A stretch of DNA of 64,000 nt from Agrobacterium larrymoorei (GCF_013322225.1 NZ_JAAMFB010000003.1:1-64000); one strand, 5' to 3'. Counted from the stretch's first letter, positions 16,665-24,772 are shown. Made by a program: numbers and translations. Notes: a model not told the origin generated them from the letters alone.

Positions 16665-17584
16665 CGCAAACCGCCTATCCTCAGTCCGGACGTTCCCGTT
16701 TGGGAGAAGTCGCGCTGTGGTCTACGGCGGCCTTGCTGATGCTGTCCGTGCATGCCGGAGCCGCCTACTATCTCATGCAGGACAAGGAAGAAGCGCTTGC
16801 AGATGGCGCGCCGCCAGCTGCAATTATGATCGAGCTTGCAGCCCTTCCCGAAGCGGTCAATACGGAAGAGACCGTTGAAGCCAATGACCAGATCGAAACC
16901 GAAGAGGTAAAAAGCGCGGTAACGCAGCCGGTAGACGAACCTTTGCCGGAAGAGCCGCAACCTGAGCCGATTCCAGAACCGGTAGCCGAGGAGCCGCCGC
17001 CCGAGCCGGAACCACCACAGGAAATTACCGAGCCGGTGCCGGAGGAACTTCCGCCGGAACCCGTGCAAGAAGTCGATCCGATGGAGCAGCAGCAGATGGC
17101 TGCGCTCGAAAATGTCGAGGTGCCACTACCCGTTATCCGCCCTCCGCCTGTAGAAAAGAAGGTCGAGAAGGAAAAGGAGCCGGAAACGAAGCGTGTGCGA
17201 AAACCCACTCGCGCGCAGCAGCAATCGGAGCAGCGAGATATTGCGAAGGCGGAGGCCACGCAGTCTGATCGTACCGCTGCCGCACGCAGTAATGCCGGGT
17301 CAGCGTCTTCATCTGTGTCGCCCGCTGACTGGGCCTCAAAGGTACGTAGCGCAGTTTCTCGCAGGGTAGCACGTGGAGTTGGAACTGCTGGCACAAGCGT
17401 AACAGTTGCCTTCACGGTCGCAGGAGACGGTTCCATTGGTCGCGTGAGTGTGCGTCGGTCGACGGGTGATGCAAAGGTCGATCAGAAGATTGTAGCATCG
17501 GTCGAGCGAGTATCAATGTCTGCTCCGCCGCCCGGCGCTCAGACGGTCTTTGAAGTGCCGATAGCGTTCAGTTCTCGACGGTAA
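16661..17584 (+). CDS. tonB: Energy-transducing protein TonB
   Basis: Links the ExbBD motor to outer-membrane siderophore or haem receptors. The 307 residues have an N-terminal membrane anchor (ALWSTAALLMLSVHAGAAYY, residues 18-37), a Pro/Glu-rich periplasm-spanning region (about 85-140, many PEP repeats), a basic linker, and a C-terminal TonB domain with FTVAGDGSIGRVSVRRSTG near 249. The gene is the third of the exb operon. Its last 17 bases overlap the convergent phnF gene, so both stop codons lie inside the other gene's 3' end. Confidence 0.92.
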   Translation: MTQTAYPQSGRSRLGEVALWSTAALLMLSVHAGAAYYLMQDKEEALADGAPPAAIMIELAALPEAVNTEETVEANDQIETEEVKSAVTQPVDEPLPEEPQPEPIPEPVAEEPPPEPEPPQEITEPVPEELPPEPVQEVDPMEQQQMAALENVEVPLPVIRPPPVEKKVEKEKEPETKRVRKPTRAQQQSEQRDIAKAEATQSDRTAAARSNAGSASSSVSPADWASKVRSAVSRRVARGVGTAGTSVTVAFTVAGDGSIGRVSVRRSTGDAKVDQKIVASVERVSMSAPPPGAQTVFEVPIAFSSRR

Positions 17585-18305
17585 ACTGAACCATATCGGC
17601 TGAAAACCGGCTGATGGCATATTGTGTGGGTACGCCATCCATGTCTACGTTTAGCGCGTCGGTGACAAGCAGGATCGCGCCCGGCGAAAGCTCCAAATCG
17701 GAAAGGTCATCAGCATCCGCATGGCGTGCGGAAATGGTGGTCGAGGCGCGCACATAGTCGGAGACGCCTACGCTTTTTAGAGCGGCAGTAATTGAGCCGC
17801 TCTTCTGATAAGCCTCGACAATGCCTTCGAACCGCTCGGCCGGAAACCATGATGTGGAGCGAGAAACCGGTTTGCGATTGACCTTTCGTAAAGCCTCCAT
17901 ACGGATCAGCGCAGTTCCCGTCGGCAGCTTGAGTTTCTCGGCCAGAAATTCCGTCGCGGCCTCGACGGTATGGGAAAGCAGCAAACCCTCCATATCCTGC
18001 GCCTGATGGCTCAGACCTTCGGTAAAACGCGTGCGCTTCGAAATCGGAAAACTCAAACGGTCCTTGCGGGTGATGATCGTGCCACGCCCCTGAAGCGCCT
18101 GCACGATACCCTCGTCTGCAAGCGCGGCAATCGCGCTTCTTACAGTATGACGGTTGACGCCGAATTTTTCAGCGAGCTCCATTTCTGGAGATAGCATTCC
18201 GGTCTTGTCGTATTCTCCTGCGGCAATCGCCGTTCTGATCCGGTCGGCGATCTGCCGCCATAAAGCCACGCCGTTCTTCTTTCGCATATTCGTCGTCAGT
18301 GTCAT
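17568..18305 (-). CDS. phnF: PhnF, GntR/HutC-family regulator of phosphonate metabolism
   Basis: A 245-residue repressor-type protein. The winged helix is at residues about 15-80 (LSPEMELAEKFGVNRHTVRS is its core), followed by a UTRA ligand-binding domain from about 95 on. It is divergent from phnG, with an 82-base gap holding a Pho box and a strong dyad. The start codon at 18305 itself overlaps the Pho box by two bases. PhnF proteins repress phn operons under phosphate-rich conditions, and autoregulation is likely here. A second ATG at 18287 is possible. It converges on tonB with a 17-base overlap. Confidence 0.88.
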   Translation of the reverse strand: MTLTTNMRKKNGVALWRQIADRIRTAIAAGEYDKTGMLSPEMELAEKFGVNRHTVRSAIAALADEGIVQALQGRGTIITRKDRLSFPISKRTRFTEGLSHQAQDMEGLLLSHTVEAATEFLAEKLKLPTGTALIRMEALRKVNRKPVSRSTSWFPAERFEGIVEAYQKSGSITAALKSVGVSDYVRASTTISARHADADDLSDLELSPGAILLVTDALNVDMDGVPTQYAISRFSADMVQFTVEN

Positions 18306-18321
18306 GTCATACGCTTGTCAT
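18304..18321 (+). promoter_or_regulatory. Pho box upstream of phnG
   Basis: ATGTCAT (18304-18310), ACGC, TTGTCAT (18315-18321) match the rhizobial PhoB consensus of two CTGTCAT repeats spaced by 4 in 12 of 14 positions. TTACAT ten bases downstream is a candidate -10. This implies induction of phnGHIJKL by phosphate starvation through PhoB. Confidence 0.75.
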
Positions 18322-18355
18322 TCTCGAAGGTTACATCTACCTTATATTGTATGGT

Positions 18356-18373
18356 TGTCTATATCAATAGACA
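18356..18373. promoter_or_regulatory. Candidate PhnF operator before phnG
   Basis: TGTCTAT (18356-18362) and ATAGACA (18367-18373) are perfect complements around ATCA. HutC-type GntR repressors favour dyads built on GT-CTA-TAG-AC cores, and the site lies between the Pho box and the phnG start, just downstream of the likely transcription start. PhnF, encoded next door, is the natural ligand. Confidence 0.55.
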
Positions 18374-18387
18374 TTTGAGGTTTCGCG

Positions 18388-18846
18388 ATGATCGATCTCG
18401 TAGAAGAGCAGCAAGGACGCAAACGAGCCGCTGGTCTGCTTGCCCGCGCCACGGTGGCGGAGCTGCTTTCCTGTTGGAGTAGTCTGGATACAAAGCCGAA
18501 TGTCGAGAAGGTGCGCGGGCCGGAAACGGGTCTGGTCATGGTGCGCGGCAAGATCGGTGGCGGCGGCTCGCCATTTAATCTTGGCGAGGCAACGGTTACG
18601 CGGGCAACGGTGAAGCTGTCCACTGGCACAATAGGCCATGCCCATGCCCTCGGTACGAGCCGGAGGCAAGCTTTTTACGCCGCGATACTCGATGCGCTCT
18701 GGCAGGAAGAGGCGACGCGTCCCCTCGTCGAAGAGCAGGTTTTGTCGCCTGTCGCGCGGCGCATGGCAGAGCAAAAGTCGCAGAAAATCAGGGAAACGGC
18801 AGCAACGCGCGTCGATTTCTTCACCATGGTCCGGGGAGACGACTGA
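18388..18846 (+). CDS. phnG: C-P lyase subunit PhnG
   Basis: Subunit of the PhnGHIJ core that converts ATP and a phosphonate to a ribose 5-triphosphate-1-phosphonate and then breaks the C-P bond. The 152 residues match PhnG in length and in the pattern RKRAAGLLARA (near 11), GKIGGGGSPFNLGEATVTRA (near 54; a 20-residue stretch conserved in the family), and TGTIGHAHALG near 79. GAGG lies before the ATG. The stop overlaps the phnH ATG. It is the first gene of the operon. Confidence 0.93.
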   Translation: MIDLVEEQQGRKRAAGLLARATVAELLSCWSSLDTKPNVEKVRGPETGLVMVRGKIGGGGSPFNLGEATVTRATVKLSTGTIGHAHALGTSRRQAFYAAILDALWQEEATRPLVEEQVLSPVARRMAEQKSQKIRETAATRVDFFTMVRGDD

Positions 18847-19454
18847 TGTCCATGAATGCAGCCGCTGTTGCTGGCGGATTTTCTGATGCGGTCTTTCAAT
18901 CTCAACATGTCTTCAAAGCAGTGATGGATGGTATGGCGCGTCCCGGTACTCTGAAAACCATCGATATTCCCATTGAGCCACCCGCTCCGCTCAACATCGC
19001 CACCGGCGGCCTGTTGCTGACGCTTTGTGACCACGATACGCCGGTCTGGTTGAGCGCGCCTATTGCCAGATCGATGGTGGCGAGCTGGATCGGTTTTCAC
19101 ACCGGCGCGCCGCTTGCCGTAGATAAAGCGGAGGCCCGCTTCGCCGTCATCGAACTGGGGTGCGGCTTTTCCTCATTCGATATGTTTTCTCAAGGGACGC
19201 AGGAATACCCGGACCGTTCTACGACGCTGATCATAGAGGTGGCGGATTTCGATAGCGGTCGGGAGATGGTTCTCTCAGGCCCTGGTATTCGCGACATAGC
19301 CTCAATCCGCCCAAGCGGACTGCCCGATATTTTCGAGCGGCTGTGGAGCGAAAACCGTGCCGTCTTCCCACGCGGGGTCGATGCCATTCTCACTTGCGGA
19401 AACAGTTTCATTTGCCTTCCGCGTACAACGCGCATCGATGTGCAGGGGGAATAA
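18846..19454 (+). CDS. phnH: C-P lyase subunit PhnH
   Basis: PhnH joins the PhnGHIJ core complex and is needed for forming the ribose phosphonate triphosphate intermediate. The 202 residues show the family opening GFSDAVFQSQHVFKAVMDGM (residues about 11-30), the MARPGTL motif that follows, and a C-terminal RTTRI-type end after NSFICLPR. The fold is PLP-transferase-like without PLP binding. The ATG overlaps the phnG stop, and phnI starts 2 bases after its stop, so translation is coupled. Confidence 0.92.
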   Translation: MSMNAAAVAGGFSDAVFQSQHVFKAVMDGMARPGTLKTIDIPIEPPAPLNIATGGLLLTLCDHDTPVWLSAPIARSMVASWIGFHTGAPLAVDKAEARFAVIELGCGFSSFDMFSQGTQEYPDRSTTLIIEVADFDSGREMVLSGPGIRDIASIRPSGLPDIFERLWSENRAVFPRGVDAILTCGNSFICLPRTTRIDVQGE

Positions 19455-19456
19455 AC

Positions 19457-20566
19457 ATGTATGTCGCCGTCAAGGGTGGCGAAGCCGCCATCTCCAATGC
19501 CCATCGCCTGCTGGCCGACCGTCGCCGGGGAGACCGAAGCGTGCCCGCGATGACGATTGCGCAGATCGTGCAGCAGTTGGGGCTAGCCGTGGACCGGGTT
19601 ATGGCCGAAGCCTCGCTTTATGACCGCGCACTGGCGGGTCTCGCCGTCAAGCAATCGCGTGGCGACATGATCGAGGCGATCTTCCTCCTGCGCGCCTATC
19701 GCACCACTCTGCCTCGTTTTGGCTACTCGGTTCCTGTCGATACCGGAGATATGATGGTCGAGCGCCGTATCTCGGCAACCTACAAGGACTTGCCCGGGGG
19801 TCAACTTCTGGGGCCTACCTTCGATTATACCCATCGCTTGCTCGACCCCTCATTGCTCGAAGAAGAGGCCGTTGAGGAGCCCGCGCTTCGAGACGGTCAT
19901 GCGGAACCTGCCATGCGCGTTTCCGACATTCTGGCACAGGAAGGCCTGATCGAAAGCGATGGCGAAATGGGCTCGGACCACATTGCCGGTGATTTGACAC
20001 GCGAGCCGATGGAGTTTCCGATGCCTCGGGACTTGCGCTTGCAATCTCTGGCGCGCGGTGACGAAGGTTTTCTTCTCGCGCTCGCTTACTCAACTCAACG
20101 CGGCTATGGCCGCAATCACCCCTTCGTTGGAGAAATTCGCATCGGCGAAGTGGAGGTCGAACTGGATGTGCCTGAACTGGGCTTTGCTATTTCGATCGGT
20201 GATATCCAGGTCACCGAATGCCAGATGGTCAATCAGTTCAAGGGCTCCGCCAAAGCGCCGCCCCAGTTTACGCGTGGCTATGGCTTGGTTTTCGGGCAAA
20301 GCGAGCGCAAGGCAATGGCGATGTCTCTGGTAGACCGCGCTCTGCGAGCCGACGAATTCGGAGAAGATAGAACGTCGCCTGCGCAGGACGAAGAGTTCGT
20401 CATTTCCCACGCAGATAACGTGCAGGGTACAGGCTTCGTTGAGCACCTGAAATTACCGCACTACGTGGATTTTCAGGCTGAGCTTGGGCTGGTTAGAAAA
20501 ATGCGCGCCGATTTCGAAAACGCGCAAGAGAAACCTGACGAATGGATCAATGATGCAGCAGAGTAA
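19457..20566 (+). CDS. phnI: C-P lyase subunit PhnI
   Basis: PhnI is the nucleosidase-type subunit that, with PhnG, H and L, moves ribose triphosphate onto the phosphonate and releases adenine. The 369 residues open MYVAVKGGEAAISNAH, a family hallmark, with RFGYSVPVDTGDM near 95 and the conserved DFQAELGLVRKMR near 337. The ATG at 19457 follows GGGGGA closely and comes 2 bases after phnH; longer frames upstream run inside phnH. A 149-base gap separates it from phnJ, unusually long for this operon, and it contains an antisense small ORF. Confidence 0.94.
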   Translation: MYVAVKGGEAAISNAHRLLADRRRGDRSVPAMTIAQIVQQLGLAVDRVMAEASLYDRALAGLAVKQSRGDMIEAIFLLRAYRTTLPRFGYSVPVDTGDMMVERRISATYKDLPGGQLLGPTFDYTHRLLDPSLLEEEAVEEPALRDGHAEPAMRVSDILAQEGLIESDGEMGSDHIAGDLTREPMEFPMPRDLRLQSLARGDEGFLLALAYSTQRGYGRNHPFVGEIRIGEVEVELDVPELGFAISIGDIQVTECQMVNQFKGSAKAPPQFTRGYGLVFGQSERKAMAMSLVDRALRADEFGEDRTSPAQDEEFVISHADNVQGTGFVEHLKLPHYVDFQAELGLVRKMRADFENAQEKPDEWINDAAE

Positions 20567-20570
20567 AACC

Positions 20571-20666
20571 TCAGCGGCTGCCGTGTTCGTTGAACCAGTA
20601 CGCACAAAATACGCTGGACGCTGCAAATACAGTAAAGAACAGCACGATGAGAATTCCGATCTCCAT
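20571..20666 (-). CDS. Putative 31-residue membrane peptide, antisense inside the phn operon
   Basis: On the minus strand, AGGAG followed 9 bases later by ATG (20664-20666) opens a frame of 31 codons ending TGA at 20571-20573. An alternative ATG at 20672 adds two residues. The peptide has a single hydrophobic stretch, IGILIVLFFTVFAASSVF, then Cys-Ala-Tyr-Trp-Phe and a short charged tail NEHGSR, the layout of a single-pass membrane peptide. It fills nearly the whole phnI-phnJ gap. A promoter for it is not clear. It could be a real small protein or chance; the ribosome site and clean membrane span favour a gene. Confidence 0.45.
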   Translation of the reverse strand: MEIGILIVLFFTVFAASSVFCAYWFNEHGSR

Positions 20667-20715
20667 GATCATGTACTCCTGACATCCGTTGTGACTTGTG
20701 GAAGGACAACGCACG

Positions 20716-21633
20716 ATGCTTGAAGAAGTTTCATTCGAAGAAGAACTGTCCCAGGAAGGACTGGCGAGCTACAACTTCGCTTATCTTGATGAGCAAACCA
20801 AGCGGATGATCCGGCGGGCTATTCTCAAGGCCATTGCAATTCCCGGCTACCAGGTGCCCTTTGCTTCCCGCGAAATGCCCATGCCCTATGGTTGGGGTAC
20901 TGGCGGCGTGCAGGTCACAGCCGCGATCCTCGGGCCAGCGGATGTGCTGAAAGTCATCGATCAGGGCGCTGACGATACCACAAACGCGGTGTCGATCCGG
21001 GCGTTCTTCCAAAAGGTCGCAAGCGTCGCGGTCACCACCCACACAAAGGATGCGACGATCATCCAGACGCGCCACCGCATCCCGGAGGAAACGCTGAGAG
21101 AGGGACAGGTGCTGGTCTATCAGGTACCGATCCCCGAACCCTTGCGTTTTCTAGAACCCCGCGAGACCGAGACGCGGGTGATGCACGCGCTGGAAGAATA
21201 CGGTCTGATGCACGTGCGGCTCTATGAGGATATCGCCCACAACGGGCGCATCTCGCGCACTTACGCCTATCCGGTGAAGGTCGCGGATCGTTACGTAATG
21301 GACCCGTCTCCGACTCCGAAGTTCGATAATCCGAAAATGCATATGTCGGAAGCGCTGCAGCTGTTCGGTGCCGGTCGCGAAAAGCGCATCTATGCCGTTC
21401 CGCCCTTCACGCAGGTCGTCAGCCTTGATTTCGACGATCACCCCTTCGAAATCCAGACATTCGAAAAGCCGTGCGCGCTGTGCGGCGCAGACAATGTCTA
21501 TCTCGACGAGGTGGTGTTGGACGACAAGGGCGGGCGAATGTTCGTCTGCTCGGACACGGATCATTGTGAAGACCGCCGCGCCGATGGTCATCGCGGCCAG
21601 ATGCTCGCGGATGTGAAGGAGGCCGCCGAATGA
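20716..21633 (+). CDS. phnJ: C-P lyase catalytic subunit PhnJ (radical SAM)
   Basis: The radical-SAM enzyme that breaks the carbon-phosphorus bond, releasing alkane and ribose cyclic phosphate. The four cysteines are C253, C256, C278 and C284, with the same spacing as C241, C244, C266 and C272 of E. coli PhnJ. G44 in AIPGYQVPF aligns, by the same shift of 12, with the E. coli glycyl-radical residue G32. The 305-residue length is normal. The ATG at 20716 has GAAGGA upstream; an in-frame GTG at 20698 is less likely. The stop overlaps the phnK start. Confidence 0.96.
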   Translation: MLEEVSFEEELSQEGLASYNFAYLDEQTKRMIRRAILKAIAIPGYQVPFASREMPMPYGWGTGGVQVTAAILGPADVLKVIDQGADDTTNAVSIRAFFQKVASVAVTTHTKDATIIQTRHRIPEETLREGQVLVYQVPIPEPLRFLEPRETETRVMHALEEYGLMHVRLYEDIAHNGRISRTYAYPVKVADRYVMDPSPTPKFDNPKMHMSEALQLFGAGREKRIYAVPPFTQVVSLDFDDHPFEIQTFEKPCALCGADNVYLDEVVLDDKGGRMFVCSDTDHCEDRRADGHRGQMLADVKEAAE

Positions 21634-22406
21634 GCGACGCACCGCTTCTGAAAGTCCGCGACGTTTCGAAATATTACGGAGACCGTGCCGGTTGCCGCGA
21701 CGTTTCCTTTGAACTGTGGCCCGGCGAGGTGCTGGCCATCGTCGGCGAGTCCGGCTCCGGCAAGACGACATTGCTCAACTGCATCTCAACCCGGCTGATG
21801 CCGACGACGGGCAGCGTCGAATACCGCATGCGAGACGGCTCGATGCGCGATCTTTATCACATGAGCGAGGCCGAGCGCCGCCTCTTGATGCGCACCGACT
21901 GGGGTTTTGTCCACCAGAACCCGGCAGACGGGCTGCGCATGACGGTCTCTGCCGGTGCCAATGTCGGTGAGCGGCTGATGGCCATAGGCAATCGTCACTA
22001 CGGCAATATTCGCCGGTCGGCCAGCGAATGGCTGGAGCGGGTGGAAATCGGCACGGATCGCATAGACGACGAACCCCGTGCTTTTTCCGGCGGCATGCGC
22101 CAGCGCCTGCAGATCGCTCGCAACCTCGTCACATCGCCCCGTCTTATCTTCATGGATGAGCCGACCGGCGGTCTCGACGTCTCGGTTCAGGCTCGCCTGC
22201 TCGATCTCGTTCGCGGCCTTGTCAACGATCTCGGCCTTTCGGTCGTCGTCGTCACGCATGATCTGGCCGTGGCGAGGTTGTTGTCCCACCGGATGATGGT
22301 GATGAAGGGTGGCAACGTCATCGAGCATGGCCTGACCGACCGCGTGCTGGACGATCCCCGCGAACCCTATACGCAGCTTCTCGTTTCCTCGATCTTGCAG
22401 GTCTAG
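21630..22406 (+). CDS. phnK: C-P lyase ABC-type subunit PhnK
   Basis: PhnK is an ATPase-like subunit that docks on the PhnGHIJ core; it looks like an ABC transporter ATPase but has no permease partner. The 258 residues show Walker A GESGSGKT near 35, signature FSGGMRQR near 150, and Walker B RLIFMDEP near 173. The long insert near the Q loop (VHQNPADGLRM) is typical of PhnK. The ATG overlaps the phnJ stop. A structured palindrome lies in the 67-base gap before phnL. Confidence 0.93.
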   Translation: MSDAPLLKVRDVSKYYGDRAGCRDVSFELWPGEVLAIVGESGSGKTTLLNCISTRLMPTTGSVEYRMRDGSMRDLYHMSEAERRLLMRTDWGFVHQNPADGLRMTVSAGANVGERLMAIGNRHYGNIRRSASEWLERVEIGTDRIDDEPRAFSGGMRQRLQIARNLVTSPRLIFMDEPTGGLDVSVQARLLDLVRGLVNDLGLSVVVVTHDLAVARLLSHRMMVMKGGNVIEHGLTDRVLDDPREPYTQLLVSSILQV

Positions 22407-22408
22407 CC

Positions 22409-22453
22409 GCGTGATTCCGAAAAGTGGCCTCCGGTTTTCGGACAAAATCACGC
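22409..22453. repeat. CCGAAAA-type structured palindromic element, copy 2, inside the phn operon
   Basis: Outer arms GCGTGATT (22409-22416) and AATCACGC (22446-22453) pair perfectly. Inner arms CCGAAAA and TTTTCGG pair around an 11-base loop, with four to five bases bulged on the right. Read in reverse it matches the element at 4337-4379 in all structural features, while the outer arms differ and still pair. It sits between phnK and phnL, where it could affect mRNA stability or relative expression. Confidence 0.65.
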
Positions 22454-22473
22454 GCCAAAAGAAAGAACCAACT

Positions 22474-23181
22474 ATGCCGACGCCTCTCGTTGTTTCCGAA
22501 GTCTTCAAAAGCTTCACCATGCATCTGCGCGATGGGATCGAACTGCCTGTCGTACGCGATGTGAGTTTCTCCGTGGCAGCGGGCGAGTGCGTGGTGCTGG
22601 GCGGGCCTTCAGGCATCGGCAAAAGCTCGATCCTGAAAATGCTGTACGGCAACTATGCGATCGATAGCGGCCAGATCCTCGTCAAGCACGCAGGCCAGTT
22701 GGTCGATATCGGCAGTGCGGCACCCAGGGCCATTCTGGAGGTGCGCCATCGCACCATCGGTTATGTCAGCCAGTTCCTGCGCACAGTTCCGCGTGTCGCG
22801 GCGATAGATGTTGTCGCAGAGCCGCTGCTCTCCCGGAAGGTGCCGGTAGACGAGGCACGAGCAAAGGCAGGCGAGCTTCTCGGCAAACTCAACCTGCCGA
22901 AAGAGCTATGGACGTTGCCGCCGGCCACTTTCTCCGGCGGCGAACAGCAGCGCGTTAACATCGCCCGTGGTTTCATTACCGATCACACAATTCTGCTGCT
23001 GGACGAGCCGACCGCCTCGCTGGATGCCGCCAATCGTCGTGTCGTGGTAGAACTGATCCGCCGCAAGAAAGAGGTAGGAACGGCGCTTCTTGGCATTTTC
23101 CACGATGAGGAAGTCCGCGAGGCTGTCGCGGATCGCATTCTTGACGTATCGACATTCTCCCCACGAAAGCTTGCAGCATGA
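22474..23181 (+). CDS. phnL: C-P lyase ABC-type subunit PhnL
   Basis: PhnL is an ABC-type ATPase needed with PhnG, H and I for making the ribose triphosphate phosphonate. The 235 residues contain Walker [11 protein letters not shown] near 44, signature FSGGEQQR near 152, and Walker B TILLLDEP near 174. The opening [19 protein letters not shown] is typical. The ATG at 22474 has a modest upstream AAAGAA; the in-frame start at 22411 would lie inside the palindromic repeat and is rejected. Its stop overlaps the next gene by 4 bases. Confidence 0.93.
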   Translation: MPTPLVVSEVFKSFTMHLRDGIELPVVRDVSFSVAAGECVVLGGPSGIGKSSILKMLYGNYAIDSGQILVKHAGQLVDIGSAAPRAILEVRHRTIGYVSQFLRTVPRVAAIDVVAEPLLSRKVPVDEARAKAGELLGKLNLPKELWTLPPATFSGGEQQRVNIARGFITDHTILLLDEPTASLDAANRRVVVELIRRKKEVGTALLGIFHDEEVREAVADRILDVSTFSPRKLAA

Positions 23182-23795
23182 GCGTAAAAGTCGGCATCGA
23201 ACCTACCATCCACGAAACGGCAGATGTGCAGAATTCCCGGATCGGGTGCTATACCGAGATATCGGAACGCTGCCGCATTCAGGAGGTGGAGATGGGCGAC
23301 TATTCCTACATCATGCAGGATGGCGCAGTCTGGTGCGCCACCATCGGTAAGTTCGTCAACATTGCCGCATCCGTGCGCATCAATGCCACCAATCATCCGA
23401 TGCACCGGGCGACGCTACATCATTTCACCTACCGCGCCGCAAATTACTGGGATGATGCCGAGGACGAGACGGAGTTCTTTGAAGCCCGCCGTGCCAGGCG
23501 TGTCGTCATTGGACACGATGTCTGGATCGGCCACGGAGCAACCATTCTCCCCGGCGTGACGGTCGGCAACGGCGCGGTCATCGGCGCGGGGGCGGTGGTG
23601 TCCAAGGATGTTGCGCCCTACACAATCGTCGGCGGTGTTCCGGCCAGAATCATCAAGGAACGCTTCCCTGCCGATCTCGGTGAGCGCATGGATCGGCTTT
23701 CCTGGTGGGATTGGGATCACGCCCGGCTCCGCTCGGCACTTGATGATTTCCGGGCCATGGGTGCCGAGGCCTTCGTTGAAAAATATGGCGGCTAG
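23178..23795 (+). CDS. Hexapeptide-repeat acyltransferase of the phosphonate cluster
   Basis: A 205-residue left-handed beta-helix protein of the phosphonate-associated transferase group (TIGR03308 type). Hexapeptide repeats run from [11 protein letters not shown] near residue 21 through [19 protein letters not shown] near 109-127 to [20 protein letters not shown]. The C-terminal helix region follows PARIIKERF. It probably acetylates a phosphonate or an intermediate, a role played by PhnO in E. coli, but this is by analogy; the folds differ. The ATG overlaps the phnL stop. A 101-base gap with Pho-box-like repeats follows. Confidence 0.87.
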   Translation: MSVKVGIEPTIHETADVQNSRIGCYTEISERCRIQEVEMGDYSYIMQDGAVWCATIGKFVNIAASVRINATNHPMHRATLHHFTYRAANYWDDAEDETEFFEARRARRVVIGHDVWIGHGATILPGVTVGNGAVIGAGAVVSKDVAPYTIVGGVPARIIKERFPADLGERMDRLSWWDWDHARLRSALDDFRAMGAEAFVEKYGG

Positions 23796-23811
23796 TATAA
23801 GCGGATAATCG

Positions 23812-23851
23812 CTGTAATATTTTCTTCATCAAACTGACACTCGTACTTCAT
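23812..23851 (+). promoter_or_regulatory. Tandem Pho-box-like repeats upstream of phnC
   Basis: CTGTAAT (23812), TCTTCAT (23823), CTGACAC (23834) and ACTTCAT (23845) recur every 11 bases, the helical period of PhoB sites. The individual matches to CTGTCAT are weak to moderate (4 to 6 of 7). This suggests a separate PhoB-dependent promoter for the phnCDE uptake genes. Confidence 0.5.
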
Positions 23852-23896
23852 GCACCGCTGATACGCCGCTCCCAACGAATAATTTGGGTCTGGCAT

Positions 23897-24772
23897 ATGA
23901 GTTTTCACCTCAAACAAGTCACACGTCGCTTCGGCAATCACACCGCCGTCGATTCCGTGACTGTCGAGATCCTGCAAGGGCAGATGGTTGGCGTGATCGG
24001 CCGTTCAGGTGCTGGAAAATCCACGCTCCTGCGGATGATCAATCGTCTCGCCGACCCATCGTCCGGCTCCATCCATTTCGGTGATCTGGAGGTATCTTCC
24101 CTGCGCGGGGCGGCGTTGCGCAACTGGCAGCGCGATTGCGCCATGATCTTCCAGCAGTTCAACCTCGTGCCGCGTCTCGATGTGCTGACCAACGTCATGC
24201 TTGGTCGCCTCAATCATCGCTCCACGGTGCTGAGCCTGCTCGGTATTTTCTCGACCGAAGAGCGCCTTATGGCGATTTCCGCTCTGGAGCGCCTCGGCAT
24301 CGAGCATGTCGCCATGCAGCCCGCCGGCACTCTGTCCGGTGGGCAGCAGCAGCGTGTCGCCATCGCCCGCGCGCTGATGCAGTCTCCGCGCATGCTTCTG
24401 GCCGACGAGCCGATTGCCTCGCTCGATCCGCTAAATGCCAAGATCGTCATGGACGCGCTTCGCGACATCAACGAGCGCGAAGGCATCACCGTCGTCACCA
24501 ATCTCCATACGCTCGATACGGCGCGCAATTACTGCGAACGCATCATCGGCATGGCAGCAGGTCGCGTTGTTTTCGATGGTACGCCCGCCGAGTTGACCGC
24601 AAGTGCGGTCAAGGAAATCTATGGGACCGATCAGCAGGGCGCGGGCATCGACGAGACGATGACCTCGACCAGCATCAATATCGAAGGCGCGCGGCTATCC
24701 CACCGCCCTTCGCAACAATCTGCCGGTTCTGAACCGCATGCTCCACAGCCACTCAGCATGGCCGGGCTGTAA
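23897..24772 (+). CDS. phnC: Phosphonate ABC transporter ATP-binding protein PhnC
   Basis: Energises uptake of phosphonates. The 291 residues have Walker [10 protein letters not shown] near 35, signature LSGGQQQR near 147, and Walker B RMLLADEP near 170. The protein carries a C-terminal tail of about 35 residues (from [14 protein letters not shown] on) beyond the usual domain, with no known role. The ATG at 23897 begins [13 protein letters not shown]. It follows a gap with Pho-box-like repeats and precedes phnD by 89 bases. Only one ATPase gene serves both permease genes. Confidence 0.93.
   Translation: MSFHLKQVTRRFGNHTAVDSVTVEILQGQMVGVIGRSGAGKSTLLRMINRLADPSSGSIHFGDLEVSSLRGAALRNWQRDCAMIFQQFNLVPRLDVLTNVMLGRLNHRSTVLSLLGIFSTEERLMAISALERLGIEHVAMQPAGTLSGGQQQRVAIARALMQSPRMLLADEPIASLDPLNAKIVMDALRDINEREGITVVTNLHTLDTARNYCERIIGMAAGRVVFDGTPAELTASAVKEIYGTDQQGAGIDETMTSTSINIEGARLSHRPSQQSAGSEPHAPQPLSMAGL

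Noticed and set aside
20698-20716. GTG at 20698 as the phnJ start
   Set aside because: GAAGGA sits at the right distance from the ATG at 20716 and residue numbering then aligns with E. coli PhnJ by a constant shift; the GTG lacks an upstream site.
22411-22473. N-terminal extension of PhnL from an ATG-like start at 22411
   Set aside because: The extension would be encoded by the palindromic repeat element and has no likeness to PhnL; the ATG at 22474 fits.
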